DNA from: Emcibacteraceae bacterium
GTDB lineage: Bacteria; Pseudomonadota; Alphaproteobacteria; Sphingomonadales; Emcibacteraceae
DNA length: 64,000 bases
Assembly (NCBI GenBank): GCA_041396985.1
Contig: JAWKXO010000003.1
Span: forward strand, 248,001-312,000
Direction of reading: 5' to 3'
Both the position numbers and the translations under genes were made by a program. How positions within the stretch are numbered: the stretch's first letter is position 1; each line of letters opens with the position of its first letter. Positions 8,008 to 16,905 of the stretch are shown here, in pieces. Under the pieces are notes generated by a model that saw nothing but the letters and a program-made list of their open reading frames with translations, made no database searches and was not told the DNA's origin.

Positions 8008-10251
8008 TTAACGCAGATCAAATCGATCAAGATTCATAACCTTGGTCCAGGCGGCGACAAAGTCAGTCAGGAATTTTTGCTGTGCGTTATCAAAGGCGTA
8101 AACCTCCGCAACGGCGCGTAGTTCAGAATTTGATCCAAAGATCAGATCAACCGGCGTTGCTGTCCATTTGAGTTTTCCTGTGCTGCGGTCCCGTCCTTCA
8201 TAAATTCCTGCATCATCGGAAGATTTTTGCCAGACAGTTGACATATCAATCAGATTGACAAAAAAGTCATTGGTCAGGGTTCCCGGATTATCCGTGAACA
8301 CACCATGTTTTGATTGACTGGCATTGGCCCCCATTGAGCGCATGCCCCCAACCAATACAGTCATTTCAGGAATTGAAAGCGTCAGCAGAGCGGCTTTGTC
8401 AACAAGCATGTCAGCCGGAGACAGTCTGTTATCTTTATCAAAATAATTACGGAAGGCATCCGCGGTCGGTTTAAGAACGTCAAAAGAATTCGCATCGGTT
8501 TGAGCTTGTACCGCATCAGCACGACCCGGTGAGAAGGGCACTTCAATTGTCTGCCCTGCTTTTTTGGCAGCCTGTTCGATAGCAACAGAGCCACCAAGAA
8601 CAATCAGATCAGCGAGAGAAACCTTTTTACCATCTGATTGTGCTTTATTATAATCATTTTGAATGCTTTCAAGTTTGGTTAGTACTTTTGTCAGTTCCGT
8701 TGGCTGATTAACGGCCCAGTCCTTTTGCGGAGCAAGACGTACGCGGGCACCATTTGCACCGCCACGCATGTCGGTTCCACGGAATGTGGAGGCAGAAGCC
8801 CAGGCGGTTCTGACCAGTTCAGGGACTGATAGCCCGGAAGCCAGAATTTTAGATTTCAGATTTTTAATGTCTGTAGCATCGATCATTTTATAATCAACAT
8901 CGGGTAACGGGTCCTGCCAGATCATTTTTTGGGCAGGGACCATCGAGCCCAGATAACGGGAACGCGGACCCATGTCGCGGTGGGTCAGTTTGAACCATGC
9001 TTTGGCAAAGGCAAGTTCGAATTCTTCCGGATTATCAAGAAAACGTTGTGATATTTTCCGGTACTCAGGGTCAAATTTCAGCGATAAGTCTGTCGTAAAC
9101 ATGATCGGGGCATGGGTTTTTGATGGATCAAAAGCATCGGGCACCAGTCCTGAAGCAAATTCCTCTTTTGGAATCCATTGTGTCGCACCGGCCGGGCTTT
9201 TGGTTTTTACCCATTCGAATGAAAACAGATTATCAAGATAATTAATTGACCAGGCTGTCGGGGAAACCGTCCAGGCCCCTTCCAGCCCACTGGTTATGGT
9301 ATCACCGGCATTACCGGTTCCATAGCTGTTTTTCCATCCCAGTCCCTGTTCCTCAACGCCTGCGGCTTCTGGCTCTGCACCAACATATTTGGAAGGGTCG
9401 GCCGCACCGTGGGCTTTTCCGAATGAATGGCCGCCAGCAATAAGGGCGACTGTCTCTTCGTCATTCATTGCCATCCGGCCAAATGTATCACGAATATCTT
9501 TTGCAGCGGCGATTGGGTCGGGGTTACCGTTTGGTCCTTCAGGATTAACATAAATCAGCCCCATCTGAACGGCAGCAAGTGGTTTTTCAAGAGCGCGGTC
9601 ACCGCTATAACGTTTATCGGCAAGCCACTCCCCTTCAGGACCCCAGTAAACGTCTTCGGGTTCCCACGCATCCACACGGCCACCGGCAAAACCAAGGGTT
9701 TTAAATCCCATTGATTCCATGGCCACAGTTCCGGTAAGCACCATGAGGTCACCCCATGAAATTTTACGGCCATATTTTTGCTTGATCGGCCAGAGCAGGC
9801 GACGCGCTTTATCAAGATTTGCATTATCGGGCCAACTGTTAAGGGGAGCAAATCGCTGCATTCCTCCGCCAGCACCACCCCGTCCGTCGCTGACACGGTA
9901 AGTTCCGGCACTATGCCAGGCCATCCTGATAAAAAACGGTCCATAATGACCATAGTCAGCCGGCCACCAGTCCTGTGATGTTGTCATTAGCTCTTCCAGA
10001 TCTTTTTTCACAGCCTCAAGATCTAGTGTTTTAAATTCCTCGGCATAGTTGAAACTTGTTTCCATTGGATCGGAATTGGGAGAGTTTTTGCGCAGAGGGG
10101 CAAGATTTAAACGATCCGGCCACCAATAATCATTATTAATTTCCGTGCTGTTACTCATCGTGCTTTCCGCCGCATTTGTAAAATTAATCGCCAGAACCGG
10201 GGAAAATCCGATTGCCATAATGGCGATAAAAGGCAGGGTTCTTCTTAACAT
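8008..10251 (-). CDS. katG: Catalase-peroxidase KatG with N-terminal export signal
   Basis: Bifunctional haem enzyme that degrades hydrogen peroxide by catalase and peroxidase reactions. The 747 aa contain both peroxidase-like halves. Active-site residues are all present with a constant +5 offset from M. tuberculosis numbering: distal Arg109, Trp112 and His113 (RMAWHSAGTYR), Tyr234 and Met260, which with Trp112 form the Met-Tyr-Trp adduct, and proximal His275 (GGHSFGKAHG). Unusual for KatG, the protein begins with a hydrophobic leader (MLRRTLPFIAIMAIGFSPVLA) before the normal mature start, pointing to a periplasmic form like KatP of enterohaemorrhagic E. coli. GAGGA precedes the ATG. A Fur/PerR-like palindrome lies 30 bp upstream. 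It appears monocistronic. Confidence 0.96.
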   Translation of the reverse strand: MLRRTLPFIAIMAIGFSPVLAINFTNAAESTMSNSTEINNDYWWPDRLNLAPLRKNSPNSDPMETSFNYAEEFKTLDLEAVKKDLEELMTTSQDWWPADYGHYGPFFIRMAWHSAGTYRVSDGRGGAGGGMQRFAPLNSWPDNANLDKARRLLWPIKQKYGRKISWGDLMVLTGTVAMESMGFKTLGFAGGRVDAWEPEDVYWGPEGEWLADKRYSGDRALEKPLAAVQMGLIYVNPEGPNGNPDPIAAAKDIRDTFGRMAMNDEETVALIAGGHSFGKAHGAADPSKYVGAEPEAAGVEEQGLGWKNSYGTGNAGDTITSGLEGAWTVSPTAWSINYLDNLFSFEWVKTKSPAGATQWIPKEEFASGLVPDAFDPSKTHAPIMFTTDLSLKFDPEYRKISQRFLDNPEEFELAFAKAWFKLTHRDMGPRSRYLGSMVPAQKMIWQDPLPDVDYKMIDATDIKNLKSKILASGLSVPELVRTAWASASTFRGTDMRGGANGARVRLAPQKDWAVNQPTELTKVLTKLESIQNDYNKAQSDGKKVSLADLIVLGGSVAIEQAAKKAGQTIEVPFSPGRADAVQAQTDANSFDVLKPTADAFRNYFDKDNRLSPADMLVDKAALLTLSIPEMTVLVGGMRSMGANASQSKHGVFTDNPGTLTNDFFVNLIDMSTVWQKSSDDAGIYEGRDRSTGKLKWTATPVDLIFGSNSELRAVAEVYAFDNAQQKFLTDFVAAWTKVMNLDRFDLR

Positions 10252-10280
10252 TTCAGTGTCCTCTCATATTTCGTATTATT

Positions 10281-10295
10281 TTAGAATCATTCTAT
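10281..10295. promoter_or_regulatory. Fur/PerR/Irr-like operator upstream of katG
   Basis: TTAGAATCATTCTAT forms a 7-1-7 inverted repeat with a perfect inner palindrome TAGAAT-C-ATTCTA. This is the geometry of Fur-superfamily boxes (PerR consensus TTATAATNATTATAA; the rhizobial Irr element also has TTTAGAA/TTCTAAA halves). It sits 30-44 bp upstream of the katG start, where it would cover the core promoter. Binding is inferred. Confidence 0.55.
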
Positions 10296-10339
10296 TTTAT
10301 ATTAATTAATTCAATAATTAAAATAATTTATTTAATTAA

Positions 10340-10354
10340 TTTTAATTATTCTAA
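10340..10354. promoter_or_regulatory. Second, degenerate Fur-like half-palindrome
   Basis: TTTTAATTATTCTAA has one intact ATTCTAA half and a left arm with two mismatches to TTAGAAT. It lies 45 bp from the better katG box, in the same AT-rich region. It may be an auxiliary site or chance in very AT-rich DNA. Confidence 0.25.
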
Positions 10355-10587
10355 ATATAATAATATAACATTTCAGAAAATTGTGAGGGATGAAGATCAC
10401 TTCAATCTGATTTTTAAAGTGATGTTGATTATCGTAAGCAGAAATATATTTGTCAGCAGCTTTACTATTTTGGTCGCTTTATTTAGTTGAATTATCGACT
10501 TTAATGTGACTTGTTGAATTTTATGTCTATGATGACTTGTTAAATATGATTACTTTAATTTTTTATTCAGTTGTTTAGGAATTTTTT

Positions 10588-11310
10588 ATGTCCATTTGGA
10601 GTACAGTCTTAGGTGGTGCAGCAGGTTTTGCCCTTGGAGGCCCGATCGGGGCTTTATTGGGTGGTGCAGCAGCACATTACGCCAGTAAGGCATCCCGAAG
10701 ACAGTTAGGAAATACAGCGCAAGAGGCAGTCTTTGCAGCCGGATTTATCGCTCTTTGTGCAAAAATGGCGAAGGCGGATGGTGTTGTCACCCGCGATGAA
10801 ATAAATGTTTTTAAAAGAGCTTTTCATGTTCCGCCAAAAGACGCCAAAAAAGTTGGCTGGTTTTTTGATATGGCAAAAAAAGAGGTGGCAGGTTATGATG
10901 CTTACGCCTCACAGCTTTATCGCCAGTTTCATAATCAGCCAGCAGTTCTGGAACAAATTATAGATCTGCTTTTTCATATTGCCATGGCCAATGGGGTCAT
11001 GCATCCGGCGGAAATGGACTACCTGCTCGACGTCGCAAGAATATTCCATATTAAAGAAAAAGATTTTGCCAGAATAAGGGAAAGGCATTTGGGGCCTGAT
11101 CAAAGTGATCCCTATAAAGTTTTGGGGCTTAACCAGGATGCTACAGAAAGAGAGATTAAATCGGCTTACCGGAAGCTGATAAAGGAAAATCATCCCGATC
11201 TTCTGATGGCTCAGGGGGTGCCTAAGGAATTGATTGATGTGGCAAATGAAAAATTGGCTGCGATCAATAATGCCTATGATAAAATTTCTAAACTTCGGGG
11301 AATGAAGTAG
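10588..11310 (+). CDS. DjlA-like TerB-DnaJ co-chaperone
   Basis: 240-aa protein with the DjlA architecture. A Gly/Ala-rich N-terminus (residues 1-32, GGAAGFALGGPIGALLGGAAAH) could insert in the membrane. A TerB-like helical domain follows (about 45-165, with AKMAKADGVVTRDE and AMANGVMHPAE, the paired acidic signatures of TerB). The C-terminal J-domain (about 172-240) keeps the HPD tripeptide (ENHPDLL). J-domains stimulate the ATPase of DnaK, and DjlA anchors this to the inner membrane in stress signalling. It is first of a likely three-gene unit with an EamA permease (8 bp gap) and an amidase. The product is clear; the partners are inferred. Confidence 0.88.
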   Translation: MSIWSTVLGGAAGFALGGPIGALLGGAAAHYASKASRRQLGNTAQEAVFAAGFIALCAKMAKADGVVTRDEINVFKRAFHVPPKDAKKVGWFFDMAKKEVAGYDAYASQLYRQFHNQPAVLEQIIDLLFHIAMANGVMHPAEMDYLLDVARIFHIKEKDFARIRERHLGPDQSDPYKVLGLNQDATEREIKSAYRKLIKENHPDLLMAQGVPKELIDVANEKLAAINNAYDKISKLRGMK

Positions 11311-11318
11311 GAAAAACG

Positions 11319-12209
11319 ATGCCGATAAGACACGTGTTATTTGCGCTTTTTGTCTGTTTTATCTGGGGGGTAAATTTCACTGTGATGAAAGTCGGCCTCC
11401 TCAGACTTGATCCTTATTTATTCGGATTTCTCCGCTTCTCAATTGTTTTAATCCTTTTGCTGCCCTGGCTGAAAATTGTTCCGGGTGAAATGATGAAACT
11501 GTTCTTACTGGGAAATTTAATCGGTGGATTACAGTTTGCACTAATTTTTCTTGGTATGGATATGACTGACCATGTTTCGGCAATGTCTGTCGTTGTACAA
11601 ATGAACATCCCGATAACTTTAATCATGGCTCACTTCTTTCTTGGGGAGCGAATGAGTTATTGGCGTAGTTTCGGCGTCATAATTTCATTTCTTGGCGTGG
11701 TCATTATTACTTTAGAACCTGAAATTCTTGATGAAGGTATTGTCGTATTTATCATTCTTACCGCAACAGCCCTTTATTCAACGGGTGTTATTCTGATGCG
11801 AAGAATTACCAAAATTCCTGTTTTTCAAACTCAGGCGTGGATATCTTTTTACAGCGTTCCGGTATTCATATTCATGACACTGATTTTTGAAGAAAATCAG
11901 TTATCACAAATTATAAGCCTCGATTATATTGGTATTTTAATGGTTCTTTATACCTCTATCCTATCAACGATAGTAGGGTATGGCGGTGTAAATTATTTAT
12001 TGAGGCAATATCCTGTTACTTTGATCTCACCTTTTATGGTCAGTGTTCCGGTATTTGCCACAATTGGGTCGGTTATTTTTTTGAAAGAGGAAGTCACACC
12101 AAAATTTATACTTGGAGCAGTTGTGACTTTAAGCGGTCTTGGTATAATCCATTATCGGGACTGGCTCTTAAAAAGACGTTCAAAGGTAATTGCAAATGAA
12201 GGAAGTTAA
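11319..12209 (+). CDS. EamA/DMT-family permease
   Basis: 296-aa integral membrane protein of the drug/metabolite transporter superfamily, with about ten hydrophobic helices arranged as two EamA repeats (about 5-135 and 150-285). The family signature FIWGVNFTVMKVG is near the N-terminus, and the C-terminal repeat ends with the usual short basic tail (KRRSKVIANEGS). Members export amino acids, nucleosides or other small metabolites; the substrate cannot be read from the sequence. AGGA precedes the start. The last 14 bp overlap the downstream amidase gene, so translation is probably coupled. Confidence 0.85.
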   Translation: MPIRHVLFALFVCFIWGVNFTVMKVGLLRLDPYLFGFLRFSIVLILLLPWLKIVPGEMMKLFLLGNLIGGLQFALIFLGMDMTDHVSAMSVVVQMNIPITLIMAHFFLGERMSYWRSFGVIISFLGVVIITLEPEILDEGIVVFIILTATALYSTGVILMRRITKIPVFQTQAWISFYSVPVFIFMTLIFEENQLSQIISLDYIGILMVLYTSILSTIVGYGGVNYLLRQYPVTLISPFMVSVPVFATIGSVIFLKEEVTPKFILGAVVTLSGLGIIHYRDWLLKRRSKVIANEGS

Positions 12210-12903
12210 GTCACCGAATTATAATGATCGCACCTCATCAACCGTCAAATATCTTATTTTTCATTATACGGGCATGGCAACTGGTGCTGCGGCACTGGAA
12301 AGGCTTTGTGACCCGGAAGCTTCCGTAAGTGCACATTATCTAATTGAAGAAGATGGGACAGTCTTTAATTTGGTTGATGAAGAAAAGAGAGCTTGGCATG
12401 CCGGAGTTTCCAAGTGGGAAAATGATACAGATATAAATGATCTTTCTATTGGTATTGAAATCGTTAATCCAGGGCATTCTTACCCGGGTTATGAAGGAGG
12501 ATATAGGGCTTTTCCGAAGATACAGATGGATTCCGTCAAAAAATTGTCACTGGACATCATCAGGCGCCATGCAATTAAACCCTTTTATGTTTTGGGACAT
12601 AGTGATGTAGCCTGGCGTCGGAAAATTGACCCCGGGGAGTTATTTGACTGGAGAGACTTGGCAAAGGAAGGAATCGGATGCTGGCCGGAAAAAGCGCCAA
12701 GTGATAACGGAAAAGCCGTGAGCAGCAGAGATTTTATCAAAAATCTGAAAATTTTCGGATATGATACAGATGGATGTGAGCAAAATATTTCTGAAATTAC
12801 AGCCGCGTTTCAAAGACATTTCAGGCAGTCCAATATTGATGGTGAATTGGACTACGAAACTTTTTATCTTCTGGAGAATTTGTTAAAACAGAAAATTAGT
12901 TGA
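12196..12903 (+). CDS. N-acetylmuramoyl-L-alanine amidase, AmpD/AmiD type
   Basis: Zn-dependent amidase_2 enzyme that cuts the bond between MurNAc (or anhydro-MurNAc) and L-Ala in cell-wall peptides. Zn ligands fit His23 (FHYTG), His135 (LGHSDVAW) and Asp145 (RKIDPG). The catalytic domain covers about 15-155, and the C-terminal 70 residues look like a peptidoglycan-binding helical domain (ITAAFQRHFRQSNIDGELD), as in AmiD. No signal peptide is visible, so it may act in cytoplasmic muropeptide recycling like AmpD. I chose the ATG over an in-frame TTG two codons upstream. It overlaps the permease gene by 14 bp and the convergent lipoprotein gene by 8 bp. Confidence 0.9.
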   Translation: MKEVKSPNYNDRTSSTVKYLIFHYTGMATGAAALERLCDPEASVSAHYLIEEDGTVFNLVDEEKRAWHAGVSKWENDTDINDLSIGIEIVNPGHSYPGYEGGYRAFPKIQMDSVKKLSLDIIRRHAIKPFYVLGHSDVAWRRKIDPGELFDWRDLAKEGIGCWPEKAPSDNGKAVSSRDFIKNLKIFGYDTDGCEQNISEITAAFQRHFRQSNIDGELDYETFYLLENLLKQKIS

Positions 12904-13105
12904 TATCAGGCTTTAAATCTTCTGTCCCATGACGCGCATTTTGTTTGTCCGCAATAAGACCCTCAGGCAACGGATCAATAAGATCACCTGTTTTTGGACC
13001 TGCCGGACCGTTTTTTATGACGATCCCCGGCCTACCGCAGGCAGTCAGTGTTATAAATGCAAAAAGTGCTAAATATCGAACGACAGATTTTAAATTCATT
13101 TTCAT
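12896..13105 (-). CDS. Small lipoprotein (LptM/YifL-like)
   Basis: 69-aa peptide with a lipoprotein signal ending in the lipobox LTAC, followed by GRPG and a short proline-rich hydrophilic tail. Very small lipoproteins with 'LxACGxxGPL' starts are the LptM (YifL) type, which helps assemble the LptD outer-membrane LPS translocon. The resemblance here is limited to size, lipobox and the GRPG start. It converges on the amidase gene, with their 3' ends sharing 8 bp. An alternative start two codons in (MNLK) is possible. It might also be an unrelated small lipoprotein. Confidence 0.65.
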   Translation of the reverse strand: MKMNLKSVVRYLALFAFITLTACGRPGIVIKNGPAGPKTGDLIDPLPEGLIADKQNARHGTEDLKPDIN

Positions 13106-13273
13106 AAAGAATTTTCTTCATTAAGACTTAAGATTTTGCTCAATCTGCCCCAGAAAGTTATAGAATTCCAGTAAAAAATAGTCGATTGATCGATTTTGGT
13201 AACCATATAGCAATAATATCATGATAGTTTTTATTCATTATATGTTCGAATCTAACGTGGATTATCGAAGATA

Positions 13274-13627
13274 ATGATAGAGAAAAATTCAGCTTTAAGT
13301 TCAAAAGCAGCAAATAAAAATAATGTGCATGAGGGGCTTGAGGTGCTTCGGTCCCACAAAAGAAGGACTGTTGTTTGGCCTGCGGTGCTTCTTGTAAATG
13401 AGTTTGAATTTAAATGCACACTTTATGATATTTCACTTGGCGGGGTGCGTTTAAGGCTCGATTTGCCACTGGCTACTGGGGCTAAGGTGAGGATTAAGAT
13501 AAAAGATCTGGATTTTACAAACGCTTTGGTTGCCTGGCACGCTGAGGATTTTGTCGGCCTCAGGTTTGTTGAAGATCCGGAGACAATGATAGACCTACTT
13601 GGCGAATACGCACATAATCTGGTCTGA
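13274..13627 (+). CDS. PilZ-domain protein (paralog 1)
   Basis: 117-aa single-domain PilZ protein, the fold that binds cyclic di-GMP. Both ligand motifs are present: RxxxR as RSHKR, and (D/N)xSxxG as DISLGG, followed by the beta-barrel strands VRLRLDLPL and NALVAWHAEDFVGLRFVED. No output domain is attached, so it probably acts as a stand-alone c-di-GMP adaptor for motility, envelope or exopolysaccharide proteins. It is the first of three related PilZ genes within 4 kb. RNase P RNA follows downstream. The start codon has a weak ribosome site. The fold is confident; the process it controls is unknown. Confidence 0.85.
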   Translation: MIEKNSALSSKAANKNNVHEGLEVLRSHKRRTVVWPAVLLVNEFEFKCTLYDISLGGVRLRLDLPLATGAKVRIKIKDLDFTNALVAWHAEDFVGLRFVEDPETMIDLLGEYAHNLV

Positions 13628-13655
13628 TTAGACCTTTGAAATAGTCACAGATTTC

Positions 13656-13685
13656 TTGCATTTTTTGGTGCATATAAGGTATTTT
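13656..13685 (+). promoter_or_regulatory. Candidate promoter of rnpB
   Basis: TTGCAT and TATTTT are separated by 18 nt. The -10 ends about 7-10 nt before the expected 5' end of RNase P RNA, which is the right place for a sigma-70-type start. Each hexamer departs from consensus by two or three bases. Confidence 0.4.
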
Positions 13686-13694
13686 ACTTTTTGT

Positions 13695-14074
<380 letters not shown>

Positions 14075-14183
14075 CATATTTTTTTCATGAAACCCTACAG
14101 AATATTTTCTATGGATTTGGCACTGCTTCGTTGCTAACATCTTTATAAAAATAAATATGAGCAACAGCATAAGGGAAAGTACA

Positions 14184-16412
14184 ATGTCATTTTTAAGGAA
14201 TTTGGCACTGTTATGGGCAATGATCGCGATGGTTACAATCACACCTTCGGCCATAGCGGCTGGACTGACAATTAAACAAATAACCGAAAATGGCGATCTG
14301 GCTGGCGCAGTCCCAAGAGGACTAAAATATTCGCCGGATGGGAAACGTGTAACGTTCTTAAAAGCGAGCGAGATGGACGCACGGGTACTTGACTTATGGG
14401 AATATAATATTGCGGAAAAAAAAGCGCAGATGCTGGTCAAGGCCAGCGATATTACCGGGGGGGAGGAAAAGCTTTCTGAGGAAGAGCGTGGTCGCCGGGA
14501 ACGCATGCGTATTACCAGCATGGGGATTGTGGATTTTTCCTGGTCAAGGGATGGAACCAAACTGTTGTTTCCACTGGGTGGGGATCTTTACGAATATTCC
14601 CTTCAAAACAATAAAACCAATCGTCTGACCAATGATACAGCCTATGAACTCGACAGCAGATTTTCGCCGCAGGGCAATTTTGTGTCGTTTATTGAAGATA
14701 ATAATATCCATATTGTTGATGTCAGGTCCAAAACCCAAAGAACGCTTACGACATCATCATCCCCAACTGTTAAGAATGGTGTGGCGGAATTTATAGCCAT
14801 GGAGGAAATGGATCGGGATACAGGCTATTGGTGGTCAGATGATGAAAAATATATTGCCTATATTCAATTTGATGAAAAAAATATTGATGAGCGAGGCAGA
14901 TATGAAATAGTCCGTGACGGATTTAATGTGTTAAGAGAAAGATACCCAAGAGCTGGAACTCATAACGTTACGGTCAGACTTGGCATCATGACTATATCAA
15001 GTGGAGAAACAAAATGGGTGGATCTTTGCAGTGATCAGGATATTTACCTGCCGCGGGTGGCGTGGGTGCCGGACAGCAGTGGTATTTTTTATCAGGTTGA
15101 AAATCGAGCGCAGACCAGGCTAGAACTTAATTTTGCAGATGCAATGACGGCAGTAAAAAGAAATATTCTGGTTGAAGAATCTGATAGCTGGATAAATTTA
15201 AATCATGGCCTTACTTTCCTGAAAAATGGTGCCGAGTTTCTCTGGCAATCAGAAAGAAGCGGCTTTAATCACCTGTATCATTATAAAAATGACGGTAGCC
15301 TGATCAACCAGCTTACTGATGGTGACTGGGTCGTCAGTGGTACTGTAAAAGCGGATAACAAAGCGGGAGATATTTATTTCCAGGCCAATGCCACTGATTA
15401 TCTTGAGCAGCATTTATATAAAGTGGCTATGGATAGTAACAGACAAACAAATCCGGAAAAGGTGACATCAGAGCCGGGATGGCATGATATTACTTTTTCA
15501 AAAGAGGGTGACAGTTATATTGACCGCTATTCAACTCCGGATGTGCCGCCACAGGTTTCCATTCACAATTTAAGTGGCAAGAGGGAAATGTGGATAGAAG
15601 AAAACAGGCTGGATAAAAACCATCCCTATTATCCCTATAAAGATCAGCATATCAGTCCTGAGTTCGGGGCCATCAAAAATAAAGACGGAGATATCCTTCA
15701 TTACAGGCTTTATAAGCCGGCCAATATGGAAGCGGGTAAAAAATATCCTGTTATCTTTGCGCTTTATGGCGGACCGGGTTCGCAGCTCGTCAGAAAGGCC
15801 TGGGATGATCCGCTGCATCAGGTCTGGGCCCAGGACGGTTATGTGGTTTTTACCCTTGATAACAGGGGAACAAGTAATAAGGGAACCAAATTTGCCGGAG
15901 CACTCTATCACAGGATGGGCAAAGTTGAAGTTGAAGATCAGGTGGCTGGTGCTGAATTTCTAAAGCAGCTTGAGTTTGTTGATGCAGACCGTTTTGGAGT
16001 TCAGGGGCATAGTTACGGCGGCTACATGGTTTTGATGAGTATGTTTACAGCCCCCGATATATTTAAGGTAGGGGTGTCTGGTGCTCCGGTGACCGATTGG
16101 CGATTATATGATACGCATTATACAGAACGCTTTCTTGGCCTTCCAGGGGGCAAGGATGAAGCATATGAGAAAAGCAGTGTATTTCCCTATATTGAAGGGT
16201 TAAGAGGCAATCTTCTCATCATGCATGGGCTTGCAGATGACAATGTGCTTTTTAATCATAGCAGTAAACTTATTGATGAGCTTCAGCAAAGGGCAATTCA
16301 GTTTGATTTTATGGCTTATCCGGGAGAGACCCACAGGCTGGGAGCAGACCGTATGAGAAAACGACATGTGCTTGAAACTATGAAACGTTATTTTGATGAC
16401 CATCTGAAATAA
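14184..16412 (+). CDS. Dipeptidyl-peptidase IV-like serine peptidase (S9B), exported
   Basis: 742-aa prolyl-oligopeptidase-family enzyme that releases N-terminal dipeptides, typically X-Pro or X-Ala. A signal peptide ends near ITPSAIAA, so it acts in the periplasm. An N-terminal beta-propeller (about 40-480) carries the DPP-IV substrate-anchoring pair Glu207-Glu208 in the FIAMEEMDRDTGYWW block. The C-terminal alpha/beta-hydrolase has the catalytic triad Ser610 (GHSYGGYM), Asp685 (GLADDNV) and His717 (GETHRLG). I prefer the ATG after GGGAAAG; an in-frame ATG 27 nt upstream has no ribosome site. A palindrome overlaps and follows the stop codon. Confidence 0.93.
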   Translation: MSFLRNLALLWAMIAMVTITPSAIAAGLTIKQITENGDLAGAVPRGLKYSPDGKRVTFLKASEMDARVLDLWEYNIAEKKAQMLVKASDITGGEEKLSEEERGRRERMRITSMGIVDFSWSRDGTKLLFPLGGDLYEYSLQNNKTNRLTNDTAYELDSRFSPQGNFVSFIEDNNIHIVDVRSKTQRTLTTSSSPTVKNGVAEFIAMEEMDRDTGYWWSDDEKYIAYIQFDEKNIDERGRYEIVRDGFNVLRERYPRAGTHNVTVRLGIMTISSGETKWVDLCSDQDIYLPRVAWVPDSSGIFYQVENRAQTRLELNFADAMTAVKRNILVEESDSWINLNHGLTFLKNGAEFLWQSERSGFNHLYHYKNDGSLINQLTDGDWVVSGTVKADNKAGDIYFQANATDYLEQHLYKVAMDSNRQTNPEKVTSEPGWHDITFSKEGDSYIDRYSTPDVPPQVSIHNLSGKREMWIEENRLDKNHPYYPYKDQHISPEFGAIKNKDGDILHYRLYKPANMEAGKKYPVIFALYGGPGSQLVRKAWDDPLHQVWAQDGYVVFTLDNRGTSNKGTKFAGALYHRMGKVEVEDQVAGAEFLKQLEFVDADRFGVQGHSYGGYMVLMSMFTAPDIFKVGVSGAPVTDWRLYDTHYTERFLGLPGGKDEAYEKSSVFPYIEGLRGNLLIMHGLADDNVLFNHSSKLIDELQQRAIQFDFMAYPGETHRLGADRMRKRHVLETMKRYFDDHLK

Positions 16413-16413
16413 A

Positions 16414-16442
16414 GGTTAACAAAAAGTAACTATTTGTTAACC
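16414..16442. promoter_or_regulatory. Perfect 10-bp inverted repeat, possible CtrA-like site
   Basis: GGTTAACAAA and TTTGTTAACC are exact reverse complements 9 nt apart, starting right after the peptidase stop codon and ending 66 bp before the second PilZ gene. There is no T-run, so it is a poor terminator. Inside, GTAA-N7-TTAACC differs by one base from the CtrA consensus TTAA-N7-TTAAC. It could be a regulator site for the PilZ pair. Confidence 0.4.
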
Positions 16443-16508
16443 TAAGCATAATATCCTAATGGCAAAGTGGTTTATTTTTTGTTCGCCCAACATATTTTAA
16501 GGACTGAC

Positions 16509-16826
16509 ATGGCTATTAAAGAAGTAAATAAAATACTGAGGACAATGCGTAAGCATAACAGGAGAGCCGTTGTGCTTCCTGCAAAGCTTGATGTAGATGG
16601 CCAGTATCATAACTGTATAGCTTATGACGTGTCTTTGGGAGGTATCCGTCTTAAGGTGGATGCACAGATTGCGGCAAATTCCCAGGTCAATGTCAGAATA
16701 AAGGATACATCAAGCCATAGTGCAAATGTTGTATGGGCGGCAGAAGGGTTTGTCGGTTTAAATTTTATTGAAAGTCCAAATGCGATCAAAGCGGGGCTGG
16801 GCGGACTTGCAAGTAACCTGAATTAA
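16509..16826 (+). CDS. PilZ-domain protein (paralog 2)
   Basis: 105-aa single PilZ domain. Ligand motifs are RKHNR (RxxxR) and DVSLGG (DxSxxG), then GIRLKVDAQI and NVVWAAEGFVGLNFIES, closely parallel to paralog 1 in the same order. I use the ATG preceded by AAGGAC; an upstream in-frame GTG would add 14 residues without a ribosome site. It probably binds c-di-GMP in the cytoplasm. It sits between the inverted repeat and the third PilZ gene. Paralogs 1 and 2 share the end region '...GLxFxExPxxxxxxLG', pointing to duplication. Confidence 0.83.
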   Translation: MAIKEVNKILRTMRKHNRRAVVLPAKLDVDGQYHNCIAYDVSLGGIRLKVDAQIAANSQVNVRIKDTSSHSANVVWAAEGFVGLNFIESPNAIKAGLGGLASNLN

Positions 16827-16905
16827 TTAAAGTAGGCGTACAGAAAGGCTTCTCTATATAATATTGATACTATGGAGTTTACCGGGGAAGAATTTAAGTC
16901 AGGAT

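Larger units (their letters stand above)
10252..10587. other. AT-rich divergent intergenic region katG / djlA-like gene
   Basis: This 336-bp stretch has no convincing coding sequence. About 100 bp near katG (10295-10370) is almost pure A/T. It contains the Fur-like box described separately and must hold the divergent promoters for katG and the TerB-DnaJ gene. I could not single out a convincing -35/-10 pair for the plus-strand gene. Confidence 0.6.

Noticed and set aside
9555..9953. 132-residue open frame in another frame inside katG
   Set aside because: It is a shadow of katG: same strand, overlapping the conserved haem-site region, no ribosome site.
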